DNA of 64,000 bases. It comes from Devosia beringensis (GTDB lineage Bacteria > Pseudomonadota > Alphaproteobacteria > Rhizobiales > Devosiaceae). Position numbers and translations under genes: made by a program. The notes below the pieces were generated by a model. The model was not told where the DNA came from, did no database searches, and was given only the letters and a program-made list of their open reading frames with translations. Numbering within the stretch: position 1 is the first letter of the stretch; every line of letters starts with the position of its first letter. The DNA is taken from contig NZ_CP045422.1 in assembly GCF_014926585.1 (NCBI RefSeq), positions 3,192,001 through 3,256,000 on the forward strand, in the 5' to 3' direction. Positions 8,315 to 15,807 of the stretch are shown piece after piece.

Positions 8315-9616
8315 TCAGAACTGCGCCGGCTGCTGCGGCACGGCATCGCTGGTGGGTGGCGCGGCCATTTCGCGCAAGAAGATGGGGTCGTCATAGTCGT
8401 TTGCCGCTATGGCCGTGTCGGGGATGTTGGCCTCGAAAGCCCGCAGGCGCTTGAACACCGAAATCAGCGAGATGATGGTGGTCCATGATGTGGCGAGGAA
8501 CTTGAATGAATCCTCCACCTGGCCGAAGGCGTTGTTGACCTGCTGGAACAAGCCAAGCGTCATGCTGCCGGCCACAATGGAGGGGCCCATGGCGATCAGC
8601 GGCACGAAGTTGGACCCCTGGAGATAGGCATAGCGGGCGATGTTGAAGTAGAGATAGTGGCGGTAGAGCCGGAAGTAATTGTGCTGCATGTTGATGAACA
8701 GCTGCCGCACGGTCACCGGCTCGGCGCGGTCGCCATGATCTTCGCCATAGACCAGCTCCTTGCGGAATGCCGCCTCGACGCGCTGGTTCTCGAATTCCAG
8801 CCCCGGCAGCTTCCAGCCCACCGCGGCCAGCAGCACGGTGCCGAAGGCCGATGATACCAGCGCCACCCAGACCAGGCTGCCATTGACCGCCCCGAAAAAG
8901 GGCAATTCAGTAATATTGTTGGACAGGTCCCAGAGCAGGGGCAGGAACACCACCAGGGTCATCACCGAAGCCACCAGCGAGACGGCCAGGCCCTCGACGA
9001 TGCTGGCAAAACGCTGGGTATCTTCCTGGATACGCTGGGACGCGCCTTCGATATGACGCAGGTGCTGCCAGTGGCTCTGGTAGAAGAAGGTCATGGCCCG
9101 GCGCCAGCGGAACAGGAAATGGGCGATGAAGAAGGCGTTGATGACCAGCACGGTGATATTGGGAATCAGCACATAGGCGACGGTCCAGATTTCGCCGAGG
9201 AACTGGTCGAGCGTCACGCTGCCGGGCGTGGTGAGCGCCGACTGGATCAGATTGTAGAACGCGCCATACCAGTCGTTCAGCCAGGCGCTGATCTGGACGT
9301 TGAAATAGACGATCTCGATGATGGTGACGCTGCCCACCACGCTCCACCAGTACCAGCGGCGATTGCCGCCGATCCAGTACCAGGGAATGCAGAACAGATA
9401 GCCGGCCAGCACCACATATTGGTAGAGCCACACCTTGTCGGATGAAAAGAACGGCTCTGGATTTGCCTCGGTGGGGGCGATCCCCAGCCAGGGGCCCAGG
9501 CTGAGCAAGGATTGCAGCTGGCCGCCGACCGTGTACCAGGCAGCCATGGCCACCGCGATCCAACAGAGGGCGGCAGTGAAGAACAGACGGGGATTGGGAA
9601 AGAACGAGCGAAACAC
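8315..9616 (-). CDS. sbmA: SbmA/BacA family peptide transporter
   Basis: 433-residue inner-membrane protein of the SbmA/BacA family, which imports proline-rich and other antimicrobial peptides using the proton gradient, and in rhizobia is essential for survival against host NCR peptides. Family marks include FRWRRAMTFFYQSHW and the following amphipathic segment HIEGASQRIQEDTQRFA, the membrane block YLQGSNFVPLIAMGPS, and the C-terminal INMQHNYFRLYRHYLYFN. The start is GTG at 9616 with AGGAG 7 nt upstream. About 7-8 hydrophobic segments are visible. The ABC-type ATPase fusion found in related BacA-like proteins is absent, so this is the SbmA-type stand-alone permease. Confidence 0.92.
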   Translation of the reverse strand: MFRSFFPNPRLFFTAALCWIAVAMAAWYTVGGQLQSLLSLGPWLGIAPTEANPEPFFSSDKVWLYQYVVLAGYLFCIPWYWIGGNRRWYWWSVVGSVTIIEIVYFNVQISAWLNDWYGAFYNLIQSALTTPGSVTLDQFLGEIWTVAYVLIPNITVLVINAFFIAHFLFRWRRAMTFFYQSHWQHLRHIEGASQRIQEDTQRFASIVEGLAVSLVASVMTLVVFLPLLWDLSNNITELPFFGAVNGSLVWVALVSSAFGTVLLAAVGWKLPGLEFENQRVEAAFRKELVYGEDHGDRAEPVTVRQLFINMQHNYFRLYRHYLYFNIARYAYLQGSNFVPLIAMGPSIVAGSMTLGLFQQVNNAFGQVEDSFKFLATSWTTIISLISVFKRLRAFEANIPDTAIAANDYDDPIFLREMAAPPTSDAVPQQPAQF

Positions 9617-9782
9617 CGCGAGACTCCTGGGTGTCGTGACGACGGGTCATCTAGCCGTCACATTTGGACTTAAGCAAGCCGCAGAAGTTAAGCTTTGGTA
9701 AGGTTGGCACCTGTCGGTTTTGCTTTCCCTCGGGGGCGGGGGGCGTTATCAGCTACGCAACCCACAGAAAGAGAGTTTCGGC

Positions 9783-10652
9783 ATGAGCGAGGTCATGGAG
9801 CCAGCACTGGCTGATACCGACGGCGCCGAAAGCGGCTTCCACCCCATCTATGCCCAGGCGCCGGGCAGCGGCGAGTTCAACAAGCTGCGCAAGAGGCTGA
9901 TCCGGCACACGCGCGAGGCGCTGGACAAGTTCGAGATGGTGCGGCCGGGCGAGAAATGGCTGGTGGCGCTGAGTGGCGGCAAGGACAGCTATTCCATGCT
10001 GGCGCTGCTGCTCGACCTCAAATGGCGCGGCCTGCTGCCGGTCGAGCTTCTGGTCTGCAATCTCGACCAGGGGCAGCCCAATTTCCCCAAGCATATCCTG
10101 CCTGAATTCCTCACCGGCATCGGGGTGCCGCATCGCATCGAATACAAGGACACCTATTCGATCGTCACCAGCAAGATGCCGGCGGGAGCGACCTATTGCT
10201 CGCTATGCAGCCGGCTGCGGCGCGGCAATCTCTATCGCATTGCGCGCGAGGAGGGCTGCACCGCGCTGGTGCTGGGCCATCACCGCGACGACAGCCTCGA
10301 AACCTTTTTCATGAACCTGTTCCATGGCGGCAAGCTGGCCGCCATGCCGCCGCGCCTGCTCAATGACGAGGGCGATATCGAGGTGCTGCGGCCGCTGATC
10401 TATTGCGGCGAGGAAGACCTGCAGCGCTTCTCGGATGCCATGGGCTTTCCCATCATCCCCTGTGACCTGTGCGGTAGCCAGGACGGGCTCGAGCGCAATG
10501 CCATGAAGGCCATGCTCAGCGATATCGAAAAGCGCATGCCCGGTCGCAAGGATGTCATGATCCGTGCGCTAGGCAACATCAATGCCAGCCATATGCTGGA
10601 TACCAAGCTGTTCGATTTTTCCGCGCTGTTCGACAAAAGGACGCAACCGTGA
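9783..10652 (+). CDS. ttcA: tRNA 2-thiocytidine(32) synthetase TtcA
   Basis: 289-residue PP-loop ATPase that thiolates C32 of certain tRNAs using an iron-sulfur cluster. The ATP pyrophosphatase loop SGGKDS is at residues 64-69, CSLC (Cys139/Cys142) and CDLC (Cys227/Cys230) are the cluster and catalytic cysteines, and [16 protein letters not shown] is the conserved substrate-binding block. The family is oxygen-sensitive and needs ATP, cysteine-derived sulfur and IscS. The 4-nt GTGA overlap with the next gene indicates co-translation. Confidence 0.95.
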   Translation: MSEVMEPALADTDGAESGFHPIYAQAPGSGEFNKLRKRLIRHTREALDKFEMVRPGEKWLVALSGGKDSYSMLALLLDLKWRGLLPVELLVCNLDQGQPNFPKHILPEFLTGIGVPHRIEYKDTYSIVTSKMPAGATYCSLCSRLRRGNLYRIAREEGCTALVLGHHRDDSLETFFMNLFHGGKLAAMPPRLLNDEGDIEVLRPLIYCGEEDLQRFSDAMGFPIIPCDLCGSQDGLERNAMKAMLSDIEKRMPGRKDVMIRALGNINASHMLDTKLFDFSALFDKRTQP

Positions 10653-11467
10653 ATTTTGACGTGATGGAACTGGCCGCGATCCTGCGCGATGCGGCCCGGG
10701 CCGAGGCCCTGCCGCGCTTCCGCCGGCTCGATGCCTCTATGGTCAGCACCAAGACCGAGGCCATTGACCTAGTCACCGAAGCCGACGTGGCCACTGAAGA
10801 GGTGATCAAGGCCGCCATCGCGCAATGGATGCCCGAGGCGCTGTTCGTGGGCGAGGAATCGGTGGCCGCTGATCCGGCTTTGCTGCTGGCTTTGGCCGAG
10901 GCCGACTTGGCCGTGGTGGTCGATCCGATCGATGGCACCGCCAATTACGCCGCCGGCCTGCCGCTGTTTGCCACCATGGCTGCGGTGGTGTCCAAGGGCG
11001 AGACCATTGCCGGCATCATCTATGACCCGATGGGCGATGACTGGGTGATGGCCGAAAAGGGCGGTGGCGCGTGGCTGCGCCGGCCCAATGGCGAGGCCGT
11101 GCGCCTGCAGGTGGCGGCGCCGCTGCCGCTGGCTGAAATGGTGGGCACGTCGTCGGTTGCCTTCATGCCGGCCGGGTCGCGGTCGGCGGTGCTGGCCAAT
11201 TTCGACAAGCTGCGCATGGTCGCCAACTTTCGCTGCGCCGGGCACGAATACCGCACCTTCGCCTCCGGCCATGGGCAGTTCGCCTGCTACAACAAGCTGA
11301 TGCCCTGGGACCACCTGGGCGGCACGCTGATCAGCCAGGAGGCCGGCGCCTTTGCCGCCCGGCTCGATGGCCAGCCCTATCTGCCGCACCATGTCGATGG
11401 CGGCCTGCTGCTGGCGGTGGACAAGGACAGCTGGGATGAATTGCGGCGGACCGTGTTTACGTTCTGA
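10649..11467 (+). CDS. Inositol monophosphatase family phosphatase
   Basis: 272-residue Mg-dependent phosphatase of the IMPase/FBPase-like fold. Motif 1 is GEES (about residue 72), motif 2 is [10 protein letters not shown] (about residues 91-100), and the C-terminal metal motif is [14 protein letters not shown], a WDxxGG variant of the usual WDxAAG. It starts with GTG at 10649, overlapping the ttcA stop by 4 nt. In this family enzymes act on inositol-1-phosphate, histidinol phosphate, 3'-phosphoadenosine phosphate or fructose bisphosphate. The ttcA neighbour does not decide which. Confidence 0.87.
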   Translation: MNFDVMELAAILRDAARAEALPRFRRLDASMVSTKTEAIDLVTEADVATEEVIKAAIAQWMPEALFVGEESVAADPALLLALAEADLAVVVDPIDGTANYAAGLPLFATMAAVVSKGETIAGIIYDPMGDDWVMAEKGGGAWLRRPNGEAVRLQVAAPLPLAEMVGTSSVAFMPAGSRSAVLANFDKLRMVANFRCAGHEYRTFASGHGQFACYNKLMPWDHLGGTLISQEAGAFAARLDGQPYLPHHVDGGLLLAVDKDSWDELRRTVFTF

Positions 11468-11474
11468 GACTCGA

Positions 11475-11507
11475 CCCCCACCTAGCCTCCCCCTGAGGGG
11501 GAGGGAC
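11475..11507. repeat. Left (intact) arm of an intergenic inverted repeat
   Basis: A 33-bp arm containing the inner palindrome CCTCCCCCTGAGGGGGAGG. Its reverse complement matches, with only two adjacent mismatched positions, the right arm that is reconstructed by joining 11548-11559 to 12730-12750. The 40-bp spacer (11508-11547) between arms looks non-coding. Such C/G-rich palindromic units between genes are common repetitive elements in related genomes; copy number elsewhere cannot be seen here. Confidence 0.85.
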
Positions 11508-11573
11508 CGCACAGTGGATTGGTGTGATTGCGCTTCAAACTCGATCTGTCCCTCCCCCTTGTATGTTTGCTTG

Positions 11574-11748
11574 GAGGCCGTGATTGGCGATGATCGGCCT
11601 GGGAGCTTTGGGTTTACCGGGCTCCCGGGCTGGATAGCGTGTGTCCCCCAAGAGCCAGCAAGCTCGCCCCTGAGCAGACGCGTCCGGCCCATCTTGACTG
11701 TCTCGAACGGTTGGTTGGGCGACATGCCCGCATACAAGGCAGAGCGAT
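11574..11748 (+). ncRNA. Predicted bridge RNA of the IS110 element
   Basis: IS110 recombinases use a structured RNA from the leader to hold target and donor DNA. Here a 5' hairpin is visible (GGGAGC 11601-11606 with GCTCCC 11621-11626). A first loop is closed by GGGCTGGA (11627-11634) with TCCGGCCC (11683-11690) and GCGT/ACGC. It contains TCCCCC (11644-11649), the same as the left target flank, and CCCCTGAG (11667-11674), complementary to core plus right flank CTCAGGGG. A second loop around hairpin GGGC/GCCC (11717-11729) contains ACGGTTG (11707-11713), identical to the right end 12721-12727, and CATACAAG (11731-11738), complementary to core plus left end CTTGTATG. The ends of the RNA are approximate, set from the predicted junction promoter and the recombinase start. 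Confidence 0.85.
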
Positions 11749-11749
11749 C

Positions 11750-12712
11750 ATGATTTTTTCCCCAGACTATGTTGGTGTCGACGTCTCCAAGAAGCACCTG
11801 GATCTGGCCATCACCGGCTCGAGCAGGTTGCGCGTGTCCAATAATCCGGCTGGCATGGCTCGGTTGGTGCAAAAGATCTCCAGCCTGACCCGGCCCCATC
11901 TGGTCTGTGAGGCCACCGGCAGCTATACGCGGCTGATGGCCCGCTCGCTCAGCCAGCATGGCATCGCGCTGAGCACGATTAACCCGCGCCGGGTGCGCGA
12001 TCTGGCTCGGGCCGACGGGCTGCTGGCCAAGACCGATGCGATTGACGCCGCGGCGATCCTGCGCTTCGCTCACCTGATGCACCCAGATCCCGACCCCCTC
12101 TACGATCCAAATGCCGTGGAAATGGCCGATCTGGTGCGCCGGCGCCGCCAGATGGTGGATATGCTGGCCATGGAAAAGCAGCGTCGCGAGCACCCTGAAG
12201 CTGCGCTGGCGCAAGCCAGCATCGATGCTCATATAGGCTTCTTGAGCAGCCAGATCGGCGAGATGGATCGGGCCATTACCCGCCAGATCGATAGCGATGC
12301 GACGCTACGGCGCCGGGCCGAACTACTCACCACCATCCCCGGCATCGGCCAGACTACGGCCGCCGTGCTGCTGGCCGAAATGCCCGAGCTGGGCGGCATC
12401 GGCAACAAGCAGGCGGCCGCCTTGGCCGGAGTCGCCCCCTTCAACCGCGATAGTGGTGAGATGCGCGGCCAGGCCCATATCGCCGGCGGACGCCTCTCGG
12501 TGCGCTGCGCTCTCTATATGGCCACCCTGTCGGCCATCCGTGCTAACCCGCCCATCCGCGACTTCTACAAAAGGCTGCGCGCCCAGGGCAAACCGGGAAA
12601 GCTCGCCATCGTCGCCGCCATGCGCAAACTCATCACGACAGCCAATGCCGTCCTTGCCAACAACACCCCCTGGCACACCAACAACACCCCCTGGCACACC
12701 AACACAGCTTGA
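11750..12712 (+). CDS. IS110 family RNA-guided recombinase (transposase)
   Basis: 320-residue DEDD recombinase. The RuvC-like domain has Asp11 (VGVDVSKKHLD), Glu54 (CEATGSYT) and Asp96/Asp99 (KTDAID). A middle helical region contains the helix-hairpin-helix TIPGIGQTTAAVL. The C-terminal Tnp domain has GVAPFNRDSGEMRG and GGRLSVRCALYMATL, with Ser250 as candidate nucleophile. All catalytic residues are intact, so activity is plausible. The last 20 residues carry a duplicated heptapeptide NNTPWHT from a 21-bp tandem repeat. ATG 11750 immediately follows the predicted bridge RNA. Confidence 0.95.
   Translation: MIFSPDYVGVDVSKKHLDLAITGSSRLRVSNNPAGMARLVQKISSLTRPHLVCEATGSYTRLMARSLSQHGIALSTINPRRVRDLARADGLLAKTDAIDAAAILRFAHLMHPDPDPLYDPNAVEMADLVRRRRQMVDMLAMEKQRREHPEAALAQASIDAHIGFLSSQIGEMDRAITRQIDSDATLRRRAELLTTIPGIGQTTAAVLLAEMPELGGIGNKQAAALAGVAPFNRDSGEMRGQAHIAGGRLSVRCALYMATLSAIRANPPIRDFYKRLRAQGKPGKLAIVAAMRKLITTANAVLANNTPWHTNNTPWHTNTA
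12659..12700 (+). repeat. 21-bp perfect tandem duplication in the transposase 3' end
   Basis: Two identical 21-bp units (12659-12679 and 12680-12700), starting AACAACACCCCCTGG, encode NNTPWHT twice in frame. The duplication adds seven residues to the disordered tail without touching the catalytic domain. Confidence 0.95.
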
Positions 12713-12739
12713 CCGCAAACACGGTTGCTCAGGGGGAGG

Positions 12740-13936
12740 TCAGGTGGGGGATGCAATCGCCCTTGCCGCCGCCTCGACCGCGCCCGGCCCGTGGGTAATG
12801 CCCAGGGCCTGCAGGCCGGCTTCCATACTGGCCAGGACGCCCAGCGTCATATGGGCATTCACATGGCCCATATGGCCGACGCGCAGAAAGTCCTGATAGG
12901 CCGGCTCGCTGGGCGCAGCCATGCCCAGGCCAATGCCCAGGGTTACGCCGGCCTCGGCTTCCAGCCAGCGCCGCAGGGCGCCGGCGCCACCATGGGGAAT
13001 GGTCGCGGCGGTGACGGAGTGGCCGCGGTCGGTCGGGTTGGCCATGTTGAGCGCGATGGCGCTGCCGGCGCCCCAGGCGTCGAAGGCGGCCCAGACGGCG
13101 CTGGCCAGGCGCTGGTGGCGGGCCCAGACGGCTTCGAGCCCTTCCTCGTCGAGGATCATGGTCAGCGCCTCCCGCAGGCCATAGAGGTGGTGGGTCGGGG
13201 CGGTGCCGCCGAAATATTGCCAGAACTCGGTGCCGGTGCCGCGTGGCTTCCAGTCCCAATAGGGGGTGACGAGGTCGGCGCGGCGGGAAAGCTCCAGCGC
13301 CTTGTCGGAAAACCAGACAAAGCCCAGGCCCGGCGGCAGCATCAGCCCCTTCTGGCTGGCGCCGACCACGACATCGATGCCCCAATCGTCCATGCGCAAC
13401 TCGTCGCAGGCCAGCGAGGCGATGGCGTCGACGGCCAGCAGCGCCGGGTGGCCCGTGCTGTCGATGGCGGCGCGGATGGCGGGCAGGTCATTGCGGGCGC
13501 TCGAGGCCGTATCGACATGGGTGACCAGAACGGCCTTGATCTGGTGGGTGGTATCGGCGCGCAGGGCGTCGGCGATACGCTGCGGATCGGCGGGACTGGC
13601 CTTGCCGAAGTCGATGATCTCGACGCTGACGCCCTGTCGCGCCAGCCCCTCCGCCCAGCCATGGCCGAAGCGGCCGGTGGCGACCAGCAGGGCGCGATCA
13701 CCACGCGCGAACATGTTGCAATTGGCCGCCTCCCAGGCGCCATGACCATTGGCGATATAGATGGCGACGTGCTGGCTGGTCTGGGCGACGCGCCTGAGAT
13801 CGGGAATCAGCGCCCGCGTCATGTCGACGATCTCGCCCTCATAGATATTGGGGGCGCTGCGATGCATGGCGTTGAGCACGCGCTCGGGCGAAACCGAGGG
13901 GCCGGGAATGGCGAGATAGGTGCGGCCGGTGGTCAT
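12740..13936 (-). CDS. Class V aminotransferase (alanine/serine-glyoxylate type)
   Basis: 398-residue PLP enzyme of the alanine/serine-glyoxylate aminotransferase family. The PLP lysine lies in VGASQKGLMLPPGLGF (about residue 196). Upstream VLVTHVDTASSARND and LLAVDAIASLACDE hold the cofactor-binding Asp. The N-terminal IPGPSVSPERVLNAM is the start of the subgroup. It probably moves amino groups to glyoxylate or a related keto acid. The last codons and the TGA stop (12740-12742) lie inside the repeat arm next to the IS110 element, so the element inserted 10 bp beyond the stop codon and the protein is intact. Confidence 0.88.
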   Translation of the reverse strand: MTTGRTYLAIPGPSVSPERVLNAMHRSAPNIYEGEIVDMTRALIPDLRRVAQTSQHVAIYIANGHGAWEAANCNMFARGDRALLVATGRFGHGWAEGLARQGVSVEIIDFGKASPADPQRIADALRADTTHQIKAVLVTHVDTASSARNDLPAIRAAIDSTGHPALLAVDAIASLACDELRMDDWGIDVVVGASQKGLMLPPGLGFVWFSDKALELSRRADLVTPYWDWKPRGTGTEFWQYFGGTAPTHHLYGLREALTMILDEEGLEAVWARHQRLASAVWAAFDAWGAGSAIALNMANPTDRGHSVTAATIPHGGAGALRRWLEAEAGVTLGIGLGMAAPSEPAYQDFLRVGHMGHVNAHMTLGVLASMEAGLQALGITHGPGAVEAAARAIASPT

Positions 13937-14227
13937 GGATGTGGGGCTCGGAATGGGACAGGCAGGTCAAGCCATCAGACGGGACTCGCCGATCCGGAGC
14001 AATAGGCTTGCATGAATGGCAGGCATCAACGCGCTTGATGGGGACGTGCAAAAGCGCCGCCTGTCTGCGGTTGTCACGGGTAATGGGCGGCCTCTGACTC
14101 GAGCCAGTGTACAAACTCGGGGAGCCAGGGGCCGCCCATCACGGTATCGGCTTGCTTAGGGGGTCTGGTATCAGGCGGTACCAATGTTGCAGGCCATTCG
14201 AGCGTAGCTCTCGTGGCCTTCTTGCTT

Positions 14228-14268
14228 CAAATCTCTCCACCGGAGAGATTTGTCCGGCTACGCCGGAC
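14228..14268. repeat. Two back-to-back perfect hairpins
   Basis: CAAATCTCTCC (14228-14238) pairs over 11 bp with GGAGAGATTTG (14242-14252), loop ACC. Sharing its last G, GTCCGGC (14252-14258) pairs with GCCGGAC (14262-14268), loop TAC. There is no T-run after them, so a repetitive palindromic element is more likely than a terminator. Confidence 0.7.
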
Positions 14269-14463
14269 CAGCGGCGAAGCTGCCAAGCTTCTACCCACGC
14301 AGGAGAGCGCCCTCTCCATCCGATCCTCCCCGCCCGACCCTGCGTCGGGGCCGCGTGAATGGCGGGAATGGAGCAAGTATGCGCGCGGTTTTCGGCCCGG
14401 GGATAAGTTCGACACGGTAATCTTGCTGCCCGTGCGCCACCGCAATAGGCCTTGCGGACTCAG

Positions 14464-14479
14464 ATAAGTCTGTGCTTAT
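14464..14479. promoter_or_regulatory. Possible ArsR operator
   Basis: ATAAG-N6-CTTAT (14464-14468 and 14475-14479) is an inverted repeat ending 8 nt before the arsR-type start codon. ArsR-family repressors bind ATA-rich inverted repeats that overlap their own promoters. Binding is inferred. Confidence 0.45.
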
Positions 14480-14487
14480 GTGTCGGC

Positions 14488-14802
14488 ATGAGCGACACCG
14501 ATATCTTCAAAGTGCTGGCCGACCCGACCCGCCGCGCCGTGCTGGAGCGGCTGGCGGTGGCCGAGCTGACGGCCACCGACCTGCGTGCGGGCTTTGCCAT
14601 CAGCCAGCCGGCGATGAGCCAGCACCTGGCGGTGCTGCGCGAGGCGGGACTGATCGAGGAGCGCCGCGAAGGCCGCTTTGCCCATTACCGCGTGGCGCCG
14701 GAAGGACTGGCGCCGCTGCACACCTGGCTGGCGCGCTACAAGGCCTTCTGGCCCGGCCGCATCGACAGCCTCAAGGACCTGCTCAGGGAGATGGATCAAT
14801 GA
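14488..14802 (+). CDS. ArsR family transcriptional regulator
   Basis: 104-residue ArsR/SmtB winged-helix protein. It starts MSDTDIFKVLADPTRRAVLERL and has the recognition helix FAISQPAMSQHLAVLREAGL (about residues 34-53), then the wing ERREGRFAHYRV. No metal-binding CxC or CxH cluster is visible, so it belongs to the branch that regulates SRPBCC genes rather than metal resistance. It overlaps the following SRPBCC gene by 4 nt (ATGA). Autoregulation through the upstream inverted repeat is likely. Confidence 0.9.
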   Translation: MSDTDIFKVLADPTRRAVLERLAVAELTATDLRAGFAISQPAMSQHLAVLREAGLIEERREGRFAHYRVAPEGLAPLHTWLARYKAFWPGRIDSLKDLLREMDQ

Positions 14803-15140
14803 CCCAGGATGACAGCGCAGTGGTGTTCGAGTGCAGCCTCGATGCACCACCGGAAAAGGTGTGGCGGGCGCTGAGCATCCCCGCCTATCTGGAGCGCTGG
14901 CTCAGGCCCGGCGACGACGTCGAGCTCGCAGTCATGGCCGCGCAGGAGAACCGGAGCCTGACCTACCACTGGCGCGAAGCCGGGCAGGGCACAACGGGTG
15001 ACACCGAAGACAGCGTGGTCACCTTTGAACTCACCCCTACCGCCGAAGGGGGCACCTGGTTCAAACTGACCCACGCTCCGATGGCGGTGCCGGTGGCGGC
15101 CAATAGCAATATAGCCAACGCGACCTTGATGGCCGCCTAA
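14799..15140 (+). CDS. SRPBCC (AHSA1/START-like) domain protein
   Basis: 113 residues. FECSLDAPPEKVWRALSIPAYLERWL is the first strand and helices of the SRPBCC hydrophobic-pocket fold, and VVTFELTPTAEGGTWFKLTH is a later strand pair. Such proteins are the usual partners of ArsR-type regulators without metal sites; their ligands are unknown. The start codon overlaps the ArsR stop, so the two are co-translated. The protein is slightly short at the C terminus relative to full AHSA1 domains (about 140 residues), lacking the last long helix. Confidence 0.82.
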   Translation: MTQDDSAVVFECSLDAPPEKVWRALSIPAYLERWLRPGDDVELAVMAAQENRSLTYHWREAGQGTTGDTEDSVVTFELTPTAEGGTWFKLTHAPMAVPVAANSNIANATLMAA

Positions 15141-15177
15141 AACCTGAATCACTTCAATGCTGAACGGAGGTTCGCCG

Positions 15178-15807
15178 ATGCGCGACATGATGCAACTCGT
15201 CCCTATGGTGGTGGAACAGTCGAGCCGGGGCGAGCGGAGTTTCGATATCTATTCGCGGCTGCTGCGCGAGCGGATCATCTTCGTCAATGGCGAGATCGAG
15301 GACACTATGGCGGCGCTCGTCTGTGCGCAGCTGCTGTTCCTGGAATCGGAAAATCCGGGCAAGGAAATCTCGCTCTATATCAATTCGCCGGGCGGCGTGG
15401 TGACGGCGGCTTTGGCCATGTACGACACCATGCAGTTCATCAAGGCGCCGGTGGGCACGCTGTGCATGGGCATGGCGATGTCGGCAGGCTCGTTCCTGCT
15501 GATGGCCGGAGCGCCGGGTAGCCGCATCTGCCTGCCCAATGCCTCGATCATGCTGCACCAGCCGAGCGGCGGCTATCAGGGCAAGGTCACCGACATCATG
15601 CTGCATGCCGCCGAGAGCGAGCGGCTCAAGCGCCGCATGCACGGGCTATATGCCAAGCATTGCGGGCGCAGCTATGAAGAAGTGGAGGCAGCGCTGGAAC
15701 GGGACAATTTCATGACGCCCGAGCAGGCGCGCGACTGGGGCCTGATCGATCATGTCTATCATGACCGGGAAGATATCGGGGCGCCGATGCGCCCCGACGG
15801 AGACTAG
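15178..15807 (+). CDS. clpP: ATP-dependent Clp protease proteolytic subunit (ClpP paralogue)
   Basis: 209-residue serine peptidase forming the tetradecameric degradation chamber used with ClpA/ClpX. The triad is Ser102 ([13 protein letters not shown]), His127 ([10 protein letters not shown]) and Asp176 (LERDNFMT). The handle segment [15 protein letters not shown] differs from main ClpP (usual QGQATDIEIHA). ATG 15178 has GGAGG 7 nt upstream. There is no clpX or tig next door, so this is probably a second, divergent ClpP. Its stop overlaps the stop of the convergent MFS gene at CTAG. Confidence 0.9.
   Translation: MRDMMQLVPMVVEQSSRGERSFDIYSRLLRERIIFVNGEIEDTMAALVCAQLLFLESENPGKEISLYINSPGGVVTAALAMYDTMQFIKAPVGTLCMGMAMSAGSFLLMAGAPGSRICLPNASIMLHQPSGGYQGKVTDIMLHAAESERLKRRMHGLYAKHCGRSYEEVEAALERDNFMTPEQARDWGLIDHVYHDREDIGAPMRPDGD

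Larger units (their letters stand above)
11558..12729 (+). mobile_element. Intact IS110-family insertion sequence (about 1.17 kb) with CT core
   Basis: Left junction CCCCCT/TGTATG and right junction GGTTGCT/CAGGGG share the dinucleotide CT (11558-11559 and 12728-12729), the core used by IS110-type recombination. A long leader (about 190 bp) precedes a 320-codon recombinase, and only 15 nt lie between the stop codon and the right-hand CT core. This is the arrangement of the IS110 subgroup, not IS1111. A short subterminal inverted repeat is present, TGTTTGC (11564-11570) against GCAAACA (12715-12721). The element looks complete and unmutated. Confidence 0.92.
11548..12750. repeat. Right arm of the inverted repeat, split by the IS110 element
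   Basis: 12 bp (11548-11559) lie left and 21 bp (12730-12750) lie right of the element. Together they rebuild an arm nearly identical to the reverse complement of 11475-11507, so the insertion was exact, with no loss of target and only a CT shared at both junctions. Bases 12740-12742 also supply the stop codon of the minus-strand aminotransferase gene. Confidence 0.85.
13937..14487. other. 551-bp gene-free stretch with paired hairpins
   Basis: No convincing coding sequence is seen on either strand. It contains two adjacent perfect hairpins at 14228-14268 and, close to the ArsR start, an inverted repeat that may be the ArsR operator. The rest shows no recognisable RNA or repeat. Confidence 0.6.

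Noticed and set aside
11639-11749. An upstream extension of the recombinase reading frame
   Set aside because: These codons coincide with the structured guide-bearing leader; ATG 11750 gives the standard IS110 N terminus.
13937-14487. Several short open frames in the gap before the ArsR gene
   Set aside because: They overlap hairpins and repeats, lack start signals, and encode low-complexity peptides.
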